Assembly (NCBI RefSeq): GCF_013408655.1
Contig: NZ_JACCBP010000001.1
Coordinates: 3,286,001 to 3,350,000 of the forward strand
Origin: Pigmentiphaga litoralis
GTDB lineage: Bacteria; Pseudomonadota; Gammaproteobacteria; Burkholderiales; Burkholderiaceae_B
DNA length: 64,000 nucleotides
Direction: 5' to 3'
Shown: positions 34,429-43,739 of the stretch, piece after piece
How the letters are laid out: the number at the start of each line of letters is the position of its first letter
How positions within the stretch are numbered: position 1 is the stretch's first letter
Made by a program: the position numbers and the translations under genes
The notes under the pieces: model-generated
Told to the model about the DNA's origin: nothing
Databases searched by the model: none
What the model saw: only the letters and a program-made list of their open reading frames with translations

Positions 34429-34832
34429 GCCACCTCCCTTTTGCGCAAGCTGGCGTTTTTTCGTGCCAGTAGCAAGCCGTTGAAAAAAACGCCCATCGGA
34501 ATGAGCGCGAGAATGATCAGTTGCGCAGTTTCCCGCCGGTTGAAGTAGGGCGCCGACGCCGTTGTTTGCAAGATCAGCCAGAGATAAGCCAGCACCGCAA
34601 CGCCATGTGCCGGACCCATCAACTTGACGCCGATTGACCAGTCAAACACATGCTTGAGCGGAACCGCGATCAGCAAGAGCACCAGCAACATCGCACCCTC
34701 CAGAAACGAGGCAATCCTGAGGCGGCGCAGCTGTGCCAGCTCATCACGTACGTTCACGTGATCGAAGTCGTCACCGGGCGCCGAAAAGGGCCCGGCATTG
34801 TCGTTTCGTAGCGGCTTGAGGGAAGGTGACAT
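34425..34832 (-). CDS. DUF3817-family membrane protein
   Basis: The 135-residue protein has a soluble N terminus of about 40 residues and then three hydrophobic helices. RLRIASFLEGAMLLVLLLIA, VPLKHVFDW and MGPAHGVAVLAYLWLIL are the DUF3817 hallmarks. Members are small inner-membrane proteins of unknown function. It is the first gene of a leftward pair with the CopD-like protein. Confidence 0.85.
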   Translation of the reverse strand: MSPSLKPLRNDNAGPFSAPGDDFDHVNVRDELAQLRRLRIASFLEGAMLLVLLLIAVPLKHVFDWSIGVKLMGPAHGVAVLAYLWLILQTTASAPYFNRRETAQLIILALIPMGVFFNGLLLARKNASLRKREVA

Positions 34833-34973
34833 ACGGCGGTCTCATTGAGTGACCGCCTATTTATAGCGGTAAGCCGCAACGCACCGTGAGTGGCAGGACC
34901 GACAAAGAATGATCACTTTCTGCCATCTTGTTCTATTCTTTGTTTCACGACTTTCAACGACGTAAATCGCCTC

Positions 34974-36032
34974 ATGCAGAGAATAGCGGTGTTGGCCTTA
35001 CCTGGCGTGATTCCATCCGACCTCGGAATCGCATGCGATGTCTTCAGGTACGTGCGGAACAGGAACGGTGATGATGCCTACACCGTCGAAGTGTGTAGCG
35101 AGGCGAACAAAGTCGATACTGGCCTGTTTTCGCTTAGCGCGCCTTATCGGCTTGGCAGGTTGACGCAGGCGGACATCGTTGTGGTGCCAGGCGTGCAAGA
35201 CATCAGTGCCGCCCCCTCGGCGGCCGTGGTGCGTGCCATTCGAGCAGCCCACGCGCGTGGCGCCCTGGTTGCCTCGATCTGTACAGGAGCATTCGTTCTG
35301 GCAGCGGCAGGTTTGCTCGATCGACGCCGGGCGGCCACCCACTGGGCGGCGGCAGAGGACTTGGCTCGGCGCTATCCCCAAGTCATGGTGGACGCAGACG
35401 CATTATTCGTGGACCACGGAGACGTAGTGACGTCGGCGGGTTCATCGGCAGGCCTGGATATGTGTCTGCACCTGATCGCGCGCCAACATGGCCAGGCCAT
35501 TGCAGCGCAAGCGGCGAAGCTGGCCGTTGCGCCGCTTCGGCGCGATGGCGGCCAGGCGCCCTTCATACGGCAGCAACCGCTGGTTGCTTCCACGACCTTT
35601 GCCGCACTCCTGGAGTGGATGCACCACAACCTGCGAAACCCGATCGACGTCCGAGCCCTGGCCGAACGAGCTCACATGACACCGCGCACTTTCGCTCGCA
35701 AGTTCAAGGATCAGACGGGCACCACGCCGATCCAGTGGCTGCTGACCCACCGGATTCGGATGGCCCAAGAACTGTTGGAGACGACGGCCATATCGATTGA
35801 TGACGTTGCTGCGGCCGCCGGATTCGAGTCGTCAGTTACCTTCCGTGCAAGGTTTCAACGAGTGGTAGGCCTGACGCCGACCGCGTATCGTCGGCGGTTC
35901 AGTTCGCCGCAAGAAGGCAGTCCTAGTCAGGCGTCAACCAGGGCGGCAAACAGATTGCGGATCAAAACTGGTACGACTGACCATCATCGGGCACCAGCAC
36001 CCGCGAAAAGTCCATGCCGGTTGCGTGAATGA
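34974..36032 (+). CDS. GlxA-type AraC regulator (DJ-1/PfpI domain plus AraC HTH), unusual C-terminal tail
   Basis: The 352-residue protein starts MQRIAVLALPGVIPSDLGIA. The N-terminal DJ-1/PfpI-like domain has the nucleophile-elbow ASICTGAFVLAAAGLLDRRR followed by AATHW, and the AraC domain shows EWMHHNLRNPIDVRALAERA, HMTPRTFARKFKDQTGTTPI and GFESSVTFRARFQRVVGLTP. The last 30-35 residues (from about SSPQEGSPSQ) have no family counterpart. The final 71 bases are antisense to the end of the convergent hydrolase gene. It is a second GlxA-type regulator close to the one at 36991. Confidence 0.88.
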   Translation: MQRIAVLALPGVIPSDLGIACDVFRYVRNRNGDDAYTVEVCSEANKVDTGLFSLSAPYRLGRLTQADIVVVPGVQDISAAPSAAVVRAIRAAHARGALVASICTGAFVLAAAGLLDRRRAATHWAAAEDLARRYPQVMVDADALFVDHGDVVTSAGSSAGLDMCLHLIARQHGQAIAAQAAKLAVAPLRRDGGQAPFIRQQPLVASTTFAALLEWMHHNLRNPIDVRALAERAHMTPRTFARKFKDQTGTTPIQWLLTHRIRMAQELLETTAISIDDVAAAAGFESSVTFRARFQRVVGLTPTAYRRRFSSPQEGSPSQASTRAANRLRIKTGTTDHHRAPAPAKSPCRLRE

Positions 36033-36861
36033 AAGCCCGCAGCTCTGCGCGGGTTTGCATACCGTGATTCACGGCATCCATGTGGCTGCCAATAATCGTG
36101 GCCTTGGGGGCCAACTCGTACGCACGTTGCAGATCGGCTTTGCCCATGATGATCGAACCGTCCAGGCCTTTGATGCGGGCATAACCTGTGTTCAGGATGA
36201 TCACGTCAGGCTGAAACTGCTTGATTGCCGCTTCGACCTGACCGTTCCAGATCGTATCGCCGGCCACATACACGGTCCTGTAGCCAGGTCGCTGAAAAAC
36301 GATGCCCATCACAGGGTTCAACATTGGCACGGCGTGGATGGCTTCGGCACTCCCGTGTTGACCCTCGGCTCGGCTGATGCGCGTCCCTTTCAACTCAATA
36401 GTGTCACGCAATACACGGACATCCTTGAAGCCGTCCTTGCGAATCGCTTGTGCGTCGGTATCGTCCTGGGCGATCAGAGGCACGGTCTTGGGCAGCGTTT
36501 TCTTCGCGGCCTCATCCCAGTGATCCAGATGGGTGTGGGTCACGATAACGGCGTCGGCCTTAATGACATCGGCCACTGGCATGGGCAGTTCGACCAGCGG
36601 GTTGCGAAGTTCGCTGCGATAGCTGCCAGCGAAGCCCGGGTATGCGCCACGCTTCGCCAACATTGGGTCGATCAGGAAGGTGGTGCCTGCGTAAGTCAGC
36701 TTGATCGTAGCGTTGCGAATCTGCTGGAAGGTGACGTGCTGCGTGGTCCGGGCGGTGCTCTGCATAGTGGCTTGTGCAGTGGCCTCTGTGGCAGCCTGTG
36801 CCGACAGCGAGCAAAAGCCTGTCATTAGGGCTGCGGAGAAAAGAACGTGAGCGGTTTTCAT
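35962..36861 (-). CDS. Exported metallo-beta-lactamase-fold hydrolase
   Basis: The 299-residue protein has a signal peptide (MKTAHVLFSAALMTGFCSLS to about QAATE). The zinc motif VTHTHLDHWD supplies the HxHxDH ligands, and GDTIWNG and GSHMDAVNHGM supply the later Asp and His. It belongs to the UlaG/UPF0173-like branch (start IRNATIKLTYAGTTFLIDPM), whose members hydrolyse lactones, phosphoesters or N-acyl bonds. The periplasmic location is inferred from the signal peptide. It is convergent with one GlxA regulator and divergent from another, which probably controls it. Confidence 0.9.
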   Translation of the reverse strand: MKTAHVLFSAALMTGFCSLSAQAATEATAQATMQSTARTTQHVTFQQIRNATIKLTYAGTTFLIDPMLAKRGAYPGFAGSYRSELRNPLVELPMPVADVIKADAVIVTHTHLDHWDEAAKKTLPKTVPLIAQDDTDAQAIRKDGFKDVRVLRDTIELKGTRISRAEGQHGSAEAIHAVPMLNPVMGIVFQRPGYRTVYVAGDTIWNGQVEAAIKQFQPDVIILNTGYARIKGLDGSIIMGKADLQRAYELAPKATIIGSHMDAVNHGMQTRAELRAFIHATGMDFSRVLVPDDGQSYQF

Positions 36862-36990
36862 GACTTGCCTTCAAGGATGGAATATCGACAGGCATCCATT
36901 ATCCGGCCCGGCCCAAGATCCGACCATTGGCCTGAAAGACATTGACCGATAAAATCGGGCCAATTTTCTGATGTTTTGGATCCGCACGCA

Positions 36991-37953
36991 ATGCAACCTG
37001 TTCGAGTCGCCGTTGTTGTCTTCGAAGGCGCTAGCCTTTTCCATTTGTCGGTGCCCGGCATGGTGTTTGGCGCCACGTCGACGCTGGAAAATCTGCCGCC
37101 TTACGAGATCAGCTATTGCGCCCCGAAGCGAGGCGCGATCCGGTGCGACCAGGGCATGACGATCGACGTGCCGAGGGGTCTGCGGGCCATGGCGTCTGCG
37201 GACATTGTCATCGTCCCGGCATGGGACCATCCGGAAACGCGTGCGCCTGCCGCATTGACCAAGGCGCTGCGAACAGCGCACGCTCGGGGCGCACAGGTCG
37301 TCGGCCTGTGCCTGGGCGCCTTCGTTCTGGGGGATGCCGGCCTGCTCGATGGCCGCAAAGCAACAACACATTGGGCCTGCCGGGACCTGTTTGTGCAGCG
37401 CTTTCCGCTAGCGGAATTCCATCCTGACGTGCTTTATGTGGACGACGACCAGATCGTGACATCGGCTGGCACCGTAGCAGCCATCGACTGCTGTCTCAAT
37501 CTGCTCCGTCAACGTCACGGAACAGACGTCGCAAACCATGTGGCGCGCCTGCTGGTGACGCCACCGCATCGGCAGGGAGGGCAGGCGCAATACATCGAAC
37601 GGCCCTTGCCCGAGCGACCCGGCGAAAGCCGGCTGCCCGGCGTTCTTGAATGGGCGCGCGCGCATCTGTCCGACACGTTGTCGGTAAATACGCTTGCCGA
37701 CCAGGCCAGCATGAGCCGCCGTACGTTCACGCGGCGTTTCAAGGATGCGACGGGTGGAACAGTCGTTCAATGGCTTACCGCTGAACGAGTCGCCCGCGCG
37801 CAGCACCTGCTTGAGTCGTCCGACCTGACGATCGAACAGATCGCGACCAAGGTGGGGTTCGGAACGGCGCTTTCCTTGCGTCAACACTTTGCGAAGCTGG
37901 TGCGCACGTCGCCGTCGAGCTTCAGGCGAGCCTTTCGGGAACGGGCGCAATAG
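36991..37953 (+). CDS. GlxA-type AraC regulator
   Basis: The protein is 320 residues from the ATG at 36991; a TTG at 36976 in frame was not chosen. The DJ-1/PfpI domain has GLCLGAFVLGDAGLLDGRKA then TTHW. The AraC domain carries the two HTHs in NTLADQASMSRRTFTRRFKD and TIEQIATKVGFGTALSLRQH. The 320-residue length is normal for the family. Divergent from the hydrolase gene with a 129-base promoter gap, it is the more likely regulator of that gene. Confidence 0.92.
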   Translation: MQPVRVAVVVFEGASLFHLSVPGMVFGATSTLENLPPYEISYCAPKRGAIRCDQGMTIDVPRGLRAMASADIVIVPAWDHPETRAPAALTKALRTAHARGAQVVGLCLGAFVLGDAGLLDGRKATTHWACRDLFVQRFPLAEFHPDVLYVDDDQIVTSAGTVAAIDCCLNLLRQRHGTDVANHVARLLVTPPHRQGGQAQYIERPLPERPGESRLPGVLEWARAHLSDTLSVNTLADQASMSRRTFTRRFKDATGGTVVQWLTAERVARAQHLLESSDLTIEQIATKVGFGTALSLRQHFAKLVRTSPSSFRRAFRERAQ

Positions 37954-37979
37954 GTCGGCGTGATGACACATCGTTGCTA

Positions 37980-39188
37980 TCAGGTCACTAAGCGTCCTCT
38001 GCGGGCGCGCAGCACTATAGGCATGAAGAAAAGCAGGCCTAGCAAGGGTCCTGGCAAAAGGTACCAGGCGACGTAGACCCCCATGTCAGCAAAGTCGCGG
38101 GTGACCCAAGTGATGGAGGCCACGGTTATGAGGAACCCGATGCTGTTCTGTATGGCCAAAGCACCTCCGACAAGTTCGGGCGGGCATGCGTTGGCCGAGA
38201 GTGCTGAAAATTGGGCGGAGTCCATGATCACTGTCAGTCCCCACAACAGCAGCGCTGGAACGCAGAACGCCAATCCTAGCGGACGCACGAGCGGGTACAC
38301 GAGGCACATCAAACCCGATATAGCCAGAGCTGTCGCTGCTACGGCAGCGCTATCCACCCGTTTACTCAGCCAACCACCCAAACTGCTTCCCAACGCGCCT
38401 ACGCCGATGATCGCAAAGGAAAGCACCGCTACCCAGATCGCCGTCTTGTCGGTATCCACGTCCGCAACTGACACAAGATCCTTCACAAAGAAGGGCACCA
38501 GTGTCCAGAACGCGTAAAGCTCCCACATGTGTCCGAAGTAGCCCATTGCGATAGCGCGAAACTTTGCCCCCTTGAAGGCAGTCAGCGCAGCGCCCCACTG
38601 CCCCTTCTTCGCGGTCGCAGGTGGCAAGTATGGACCATCGCCCAATACCCGAACCAAGCAAGCGCCGCCAATAGCTAGCAAGCTGGACGTCAGCACGACA
38701 GCCTCCCAGGACAGCCCACCTCCTGCTGCACGCACGGCGTGCGGCAACGCTGATCCAAGGGTCAGCATACCTACGAGCAAGCCCAGCGCAGCACCGGTCC
38801 TTTCCCGTGTCCAGCCGATGACCATCTTCATGCCAAGCGGGTAAATACCCGCAAGACACACACCTACTGCAAAGCGGATCACCATGCCTTGTTGGAAGTT
38901 TGTTGCAAGCAATGCGAATGCTGCATTTAGCATCGCCCCGACAAGACATGCGCTTGTGAACAGACGAGTTGCGGAATAACGATCCGCCGCACCGCTGGCG
39001 GCAAGGAGCAACGTGCCTGCTATAAAGCCCATCTGCGTTGAACCTGTCAGTTGCCCAAGTTGGGCGCCAGACAGGTTCCATGCGCTGGCCAGACTTTCCG
39101 CGGCGCTGTTCGGGCTGAACCACAAAGACGTCCCGCACAACTGGGCGACAACGATCAGAGCAAGCGGGTATCGACGGATGCGCATCAT
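37980..39188 (-). CDS. MFS transporter
   Basis: The 402-residue protein has about 12 hydrophobic helices. It starts MMRIRRYPLALIVVAQLCGT then SLWFSPNSAA, and MFS landmarks include GAADRYSATRLFTS after helix 2 and RFAVGVCLAGIYPLGMKMVI. This branch resembles CynX/NimT-like carriers, but the match is loose. Either of two adjacent ATG codons may start it. It is divergent from a LysR gene that probably controls it. Confidence 0.88.
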   Translation of the reverse strand: MMRIRRYPLALIVVAQLCGTSLWFSPNSAAESLASAWNLSGAQLGQLTGSTQMGFIAGTLLLAASGAADRYSATRLFTSACLVGAMLNAAFALLATNFQQGMVIRFAVGVCLAGIYPLGMKMVIGWTRERTGAALGLLVGMLTLGSALPHAVRAAGGGLSWEAVVLTSSLLAIGGACLVRVLGDGPYLPPATAKKGQWGAALTAFKGAKFRAIAMGYFGHMWELYAFWTLVPFFVKDLVSVADVDTDKTAIWVAVLSFAIIGVGALGSSLGGWLSKRVDSAAVAATALAISGLMCLVYPLVRPLGLAFCVPALLLWGLTVIMDSAQFSALSANACPPELVGGALAIQNSIGFLITVASITWVTRDFADMGVYVAWYLLPGPLLGLLFFMPIVLRARRGRLVT

Positions 39189-39321
39189 TTGGCGGCCATG
39201 ATATGGTCACCTTCGCTACCGCTATGGTTGTCGCAATTAACCATGACCTTGCCGCCTTGTGGGAATCGCATTTTTGTACCTTACGAATACGAGCGTGAAT
39301 GCCTGAAGCCTGGAACCTGGA

Positions 39322-40203
39322 ATGAATAACCGACAGCTTGAAAGCTTTCTTGCCATCGTCCAGCTTGGCAGCTTTGCTGCTGCTGCCGAGCGACTGCACG
39401 TCACCCAATCCACTGTTTCGGCACGCATTCAGGAGCTGGAAGATGACCTGGGAATTAGTCTGTTCGACAGATCACAGCGCCAGGTACATCTGACGAACAA
39501 AGGGAGACAACTTGTGGCCTACGCGGAGCAGGTGACGCACATTTTTCGCGAGATCAAAGAGCAGCTTGGCTCCGACACTGCGATCGGCGGGATCGTACGC
39601 ATAGGTGTCGCCGAACTGGTTGCACTGACATGGCTGCCGAGCTTTACAAGAGCGGTGAGCAAGAAATTTCCGAACGTTATATTGGAGTTCGAAGTCGGAC
39701 TGAACCCGGCACTGCTCGCAGGAGTTAAAAAAGGTGATTTCGACATTGCCATCATTGCGGGGCCTTCGACCGACACGACGTTCGTCGCTCGTCCGCTCGG
39801 CACTGTCCTGTTTTCATGGATGTGCAGTCCAGATCTCTATCCAACGAATGAGCTCATGACTGCACGTGACCTTCGACGTTGGCCGATCGTCTATCAAGGC
39901 ACCGACTCCTATACGACAGAAGCAACGAACACCTGGCTCGGCATCCGCGCTTCCAAAAAGCACCTTGGAACCTCCTGCAATAGCCTTGCGGCTGTCAAGT
40001 CGCTGACCGTTGCAGGTGTGGGCGTCAGCCTGCTCCCTCACGGCATCTTCGAAGACGCGGTGCATCGCAAGGAACTGATCCCTATTCGCACTGAACCCGC
40101 CGGGCTTGAGATGCCATTCACTGCAGTGTTCACCAAACAGACATCATCTCGCCTAGTCGAGGACATCGTGGATCTGTGCGAGCAATCAAGCACCTTTTCC
40201 TGA
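39322..40203 (+). CDS. LysR-family transcriptional regulator
   Basis: The 293-residue protein begins MNNRQLESFLAIVQLGSFAA and has the HTH AERLHVTQSTVSARIQELED followed by LGISLFDRSQRQVHLTNKGR. The effector domain covers about residues 90-290. It lies divergent from the MFS gene (133-base gap) and ends six bases before the convergent MHS transporter gene. It is probably the activator of the MFS gene. Confidence 0.9.
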   Translation: MNNRQLESFLAIVQLGSFAAAAERLHVTQSTVSARIQELEDDLGISLFDRSQRQVHLTNKGRQLVAYAEQVTHIFREIKEQLGSDTAIGGIVRIGVAELVALTWLPSFTRAVSKKFPNVILEFEVGLNPALLAGVKKGDFDIAIIAGPSTDTTFVARPLGTVLFSWMCSPDLYPTNELMTARDLRRWPIVYQGTDSYTTEATNTWLGIRASKKHLGTSCNSLAAVKSLTVAGVGVSLLPHGIFEDAVHRKELIPIRTEPAGLEMPFTAVFTKQTSSRLVEDIVDLCEQSSTFS

Positions 40204-40209
40204 CTCGGC

Positions 40210-41553
40210 TCAAGTCGATTCCTTGAGGTCCATGCCCGCGGTTTCTTTCATGCTGAAAGCCGCAACAAGAGCGATCACTGCAAGCACGATGATGTACGCC
40301 TGGAATGCCCAACTTGCATTGATCGACCGTAACCAGGTGTTGAGGTAGGGCGCGGTTCCGCCGAAGAGGCCAATGGCTACCGACGTCAATACGCCGACGC
40401 CCACGCCCCGCACGCGCGCTGGCACAAGCTCCGCCATCAGGGCCGGATACTGCCCCACACCGATTGACCAGATCACCAGACCAAGACCCTGAGCAAGCAG
40501 CAAGGACCACGGCTGCTCCGACAACATCATCTGAATGGGAATAGCCATCACGCCAACCAGGAGTGCGAAAGTCATCACGGTTTTGCGACGGCCGATCCGG
40601 TCGGACATGTGCCCGAATATGGGGATGAATACCAGCGCGATCGCCTGTGCAATGAGGCTTGAGGTGTAGGCACCTTTCGGGTCCATGTTGTATGCGGAGA
40701 TTGCCATTGCTGGAGCGAAGGCTACCCAGATGTAATACCAGACATTCATCGCCGCGTTCAGGGCAATCACCAGCAGGCTGAATTTCAGAATCGTCCGCTT
40801 GGACAGTTTCTGGCTGACCGCCTTGAGCTTGTCTTCGGTCTTGAGCGCTACGAATGCTTCTGTCTCGACGGCTTTGCGGCGCATGAACAGCGCATAGATT
40901 CCCAGCACCGCCCCAAGGGCGAAGCCTACCCGCCAACCCCATTCGCCCATGTCTTCCTTGGTTAGGAGCGCGCTTAGCGCGGCGGCAACACCTGTCGCGA
41001 GCATCACCCCGAGGATGACGCTGATGTACACGGAACTTGCCCACAGGCCTCGTCGTTCACGCGGCGCGATTTCGGCAACGTATACGTACGACACGCCAGA
41101 CTCGCCACCGTGCGCGAAGCCCTGCAGAATCCGCATCAAGAATAGTGCCAACGACGCCCATGACCCGATCTCGGCGTAGCTCGGAAGCAAAGCAATGCCC
41201 AGACTGGTCATTGCCAACATGATCATCGTGGTGACCAGGGCCATCTTGCGGCCTTTTCCGTCGGCCATGCGACCGAAGATATAGCCGCCGATTGGACGGG
41301 CAAGGAAACCGCCTGCAAAGATCGCTAATGTCGACAGGAAAGCGGAAGTCGGATCGGATTTCGAGAAGAAAGCACCCGCCAGATAGATCGAAAATGTGCT
41401 GTAAATCGTCCAGTCGTACCATTCGAGGATGTTCCCCACGGCCGCAGCTTTCAGCGAACGTTTTCGGTCGGCGGCGCTTGCTCCTCCTGATGCCAGATGC
41501 ACTGGGTCGACATGATGATCGACCGGCATACGATTGCCCACGGTTGTCTCCAT
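40210..41553 (-). CDS. MHS-family MFS proton symporter
   Basis: The 447-residue protein has 12 helices and the metabolite:H+ symporter layout: AAAVGNILEWYDWTIYSTFS, GGFLARPIGGYIFGRMADGK and GRKMALV, EIAPRERRGLWASSVYISVI, and FIPIFGHMSDRIGRRKTVM. MHS members take up citrate, 2-oxoglutarate, shikimate, dicarboxylates or betaine. The start at 41553 is just upstream of the first helix; the open frame continues upstream without a better start. It is the last gene of a leftward set with the LLM monooxygenase and flavin reductase, so it probably imports their substrate. Confidence 0.92.
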   Translation of the reverse strand: METTVGNRMPVDHHVDPVHLASGGASAADRKRSLKAAAVGNILEWYDWTIYSTFSIYLAGAFFSKSDPTSAFLSTLAIFAGGFLARPIGGYIFGRMADGKGRKMALVTTMIMLAMTSLGIALLPSYAEIGSWASLALFLMRILQGFAHGGESGVSYVYVAEIAPRERRGLWASSVYISVILGVMLATGVAAALSALLTKEDMGEWGWRVGFALGAVLGIYALFMRRKAVETEAFVALKTEDKLKAVSQKLSKRTILKFSLLVIALNAAMNVWYYIWVAFAPAMAISAYNMDPKGAYTSSLIAQAIALVFIPIFGHMSDRIGRRKTVMTFALLVGVMAIPIQMMLSEQPWSLLLAQGLGLVIWSIGVGQYPALMAELVPARVRGVGVGVLTSVAIGLFGGTAPYLNTWLRSINASWAFQAYIIVLAVIALVAAFSMKETAGMDLKEST

Positions 41554-41632
41554 CGCATTCTCTTTTAGATGTAATTTTTGAGCGGGGGCGCGACGTGTCC
41601 GCCTACCCCACGTAGCTGCCTGCGGGTAAGCC

Positions 41633-43000
41633 TTAGCGTGACCGCCGATACGTGGCGGCCGGATGGGGGGACAAGAGTCGGGGAGCACCGTCGAAAAGCT
41701 TTTCGCGCAAGGTTCCCTGAGCATATTCGGTCTTGTAGACGCCACGCGCCTGCAGTTCCGGCACCACAAGATCGACAAACTCCTGGATGCTTTCCGGAGC
41801 GACGGTGTAGGCCAGATTGAACCCGTCCACGTCAGTTTCTTCCATCCACTGCTGCAGTTCGTCTGCTACCTGCGTCACAGAGCCGACAATCACAGGCCCG
41901 GATCCACCCACTGCCAAGTGCTCGGCAACCTCGCCAACCGTCCACACCCGGTCCGGATCCGAGATGGTGAAACGGTCGATGGCCGTATGCATGCTGTCGT
42001 TGCGCATATGTTTAACCGTATCCTTCGGGTCGCACGAGGAGAAATCAATTCCGGTCCACCCCGACATCAAGGTCAGCGCGCCCTCATAGCTTGCGTACTT
42101 CCGATAGTCGCGCAGCTTTTCCTGAGCTTCCTCTTCGGTTCGTCCCACGATGACGTTCATCATTGCAAAGACGACGACTGCATCAGCCGGGCGCCCCTGC
42201 TCCTGCACCGCAGCCCGGAGCTTTTTGACCGACTGCTTCATCACATGTTTGGTCGGGCTACTGATAAAAATGCATTCCGCATGCTTGCCTGCGAATGCCT
42301 GGCCCTTAGGTGAGGTGCCTGCCTGATACAACACGGGCGTCCGCTGGGGCGATGGCTCGGACAGGTGAATTCCGTTCAGCCGAAAGTACTCCCCGTCATG
42401 CTCCACGGCATGCACTCTGGTCGGATCAACGTAGATACCTCTATCCGCAGACCGTTGGACCGCGCCGTCCTCCCAGCTTCCTTCCCAAAGTTTGTACATG
42501 AGTTGCATGTATTCTTCGGCGATGTCATATCGCGTGTCATGACTTGTCTGCTTCGTTGCACCAGAAGCTTTTGCAGCACTGTCGAGGTATCCCGTGACGA
42601 TGTTCCAGCCTACGCGGCCATTCGTCAGGTGATCGAGCGTGCTCATCTTTCTTGCGAAGGTGTACGGAGGTTCGTAAGTCAATGAGCCCGTAATGCCGAA
42701 GCCAAGGTGCTCCGTCACTGCTGCCATGGCGGGTACGAGTAGGAACGGGTCATTGTTTGGAACTTGGACCCCGTTGCGCAGCGCCGCGTCGCGGTTGCCA
42801 CCGAACACGTCATAGACACCCGTCACGTCGGCAAGGAAAATGCCGTCGAATTTTCCCTTTTCCAATGTCTTTGCAAGGTTTTGCCAATAGGCAATCGTGG
42901 TGTATTCCGATGAACGGTCCCGTGGGTGACGCCACAGCCCTTGAGACTGATGAACTCCTGTGTTCATGTCGAACGCGTTGATGCGGATCTGCTTTGGCAT
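41633..43000 (-). CDS. LLM-class flavin monooxygenase (NtaA/SnaA/DszA family)
   Basis: The protein is 455 residues; the ATG at 43000 follows AAGGAA. Bacterial luciferase-like landmarks are QSQGLWRHPRDRSSEYTTIA, LAKTLEKGKFDGIFLADV, FARKMSTLDHLTNGRVGWNI and VTGYLDSAAKASG. Length and motifs fit the NtaA/SnaA/DszA/SoxA subgroup, which uses FMNH2 to oxidise nitrilotriacetate, EDTA, sulfones or cyclic thioethers. The reduced flavin would come from the neighbouring flavin reductase. The substrate cannot be named from sequence. Confidence 0.92.
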   Translation of the reverse strand: MPKQIRINAFDMNTGVHQSQGLWRHPRDRSSEYTTIAYWQNLAKTLEKGKFDGIFLADVTGVYDVFGGNRDAALRNGVQVPNNDPFLLVPAMAAVTEHLGFGITGSLTYEPPYTFARKMSTLDHLTNGRVGWNIVTGYLDSAAKASGATKQTSHDTRYDIAEEYMQLMYKLWEGSWEDGAVQRSADRGIYVDPTRVHAVEHDGEYFRLNGIHLSEPSPQRTPVLYQAGTSPKGQAFAGKHAECIFISSPTKHVMKQSVKKLRAAVQEQGRPADAVVVFAMMNVIVGRTEEEAQEKLRDYRKYASYEGALTLMSGWTGIDFSSCDPKDTVKHMRNDSMHTAIDRFTISDPDRVWTVGEVAEHLAVGGSGPVIVGSVTQVADELQQWMEETDVDGFNLAYTVAPESIQEFVDLVVPELQARGVYKTEYAQGTLREKLFDGAPRLLSPHPAATYRRSR

Positions 43001-43032
43001 GTGTATTCCTTCGAAGTCGACAGACGTGCGGC

Positions 43033-43069
43033 GTCGCATCACCGGTACGAAAAACGCGGGTGATGCGAC
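43033..43069. other. Intercistronic 11-bp hairpin
   Basis: GTCGCATCACC (43033-43043) pairs perfectly with GGTGATGCGAC (43059-43069). It lies between the flavin reductase and LLM oxygenase genes of one minus-strand operon and is not followed by a T run on that strand. It may set the ratio of the two products by partial termination or mRNA processing. Confidence 0.5.
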
Positions 43070-43090
43070 TTCTTTGCTTGATAGGATTGG

Positions 43091-43591
43091 TTAGGCGGGA
43101 ACGGCTTCAGCGAGTGCAGTCAGCTTGCCGGCGTGGTAAACCAGCGGCGCAACATCCCTGACTTCGGTATGAACAAGTCGGGCGACAACGATGGTGTGAT
43201 CGCCCTCTCCGATCGTTGATTGCACGAGGCATTCACCATGTGCCAGCGCGCCGTCAATTAGAGGACTTCCTGCCGGTCCGAAGGTGTGAGCGACGGTCCC
43301 GAACTTGTCTTCGGCCTTGGAGGCAAATATCTTGCAAATATTTGCTTGGTCCGATGATAGAAAATTGATGCCGAAATGTCCGCTCTGCTTGATTGCGGTC
43401 AACGTGTTCGACGTGTTGTTAAGGCAGATAAGGAAAAGCGGCGGCGTCAACGACAGCGACGTTACGGCACTCATCGTGAGGCCATGAAGCTTGTTGTCGT
43501 TATCGGCTGTGGTGATAACTGCGACGCCGGTCGGGAATTGGCCGGCGAATCGACGAAGGTCGACTTGGTTGTCGTTTTGTAGGGTGTCCAT
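43091..43591 (-). CDS. NAD(P)H:flavin oxidoreductase (flavin reductase family)
   Basis: The protein is 166 residues from the ATG at 43591, chosen because GGAG lies six bases upstream; an ATG at 43603 in frame is also possible. FAGQFPTGVAVITTADNDNK, LHGLTMSAVTSLSLTPPLFL, ICLNNTSNT and SGHFGINFLSSDQ are typical of HpaC/NtaB-type reductases, and EGDHTIVVARLV contains the GDH segment. It reduces FMN for the adjacent LLM monooxygenase. Divergent from a LysR gene. Confidence 0.92.
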   Translation of the reverse strand: MDTLQNDNQVDLRRFAGQFPTGVAVITTADNDNKLHGLTMSAVTSLSLTPPLFLICLNNTSNTLTAIKQSGHFGINFLSSDQANICKIFASKAEDKFGTVAHTFGPAGSPLIDGALAHGECLVQSTIGEGDHTIVVARLVHTEVRDVAPLVYHAGKLTALAEAVPA

Positions 43592-43664
43592 GCTTGTCTC
43601 CATTAAGCCTGGACCCATTTTGGACAGTTGTTGAGATCGGAACAAACGAAAATAAATGACGTTC

Positions 43665-43687
43665 ATCGATCGTTTTTTTCGATTGAT
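43665..43687. promoter_or_regulatory. Candidate LysR operator between divergent genes
   Basis: ATCGATCG (43665-43672) and CGATTGAT (43680-43687) are inverted repeats with one mismatch around seven T. The dyad sits 73 bases before the flavin reductase start and 52 bases before the LysR start, a standard position for a shared LysR site. Confidence 0.5.
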
Positions 43688-43739
43688 AGCGGCATGCTTT
43701 TTTAGAATGCTCAGATCCATCATTCCCAAGGAAGTCGCC

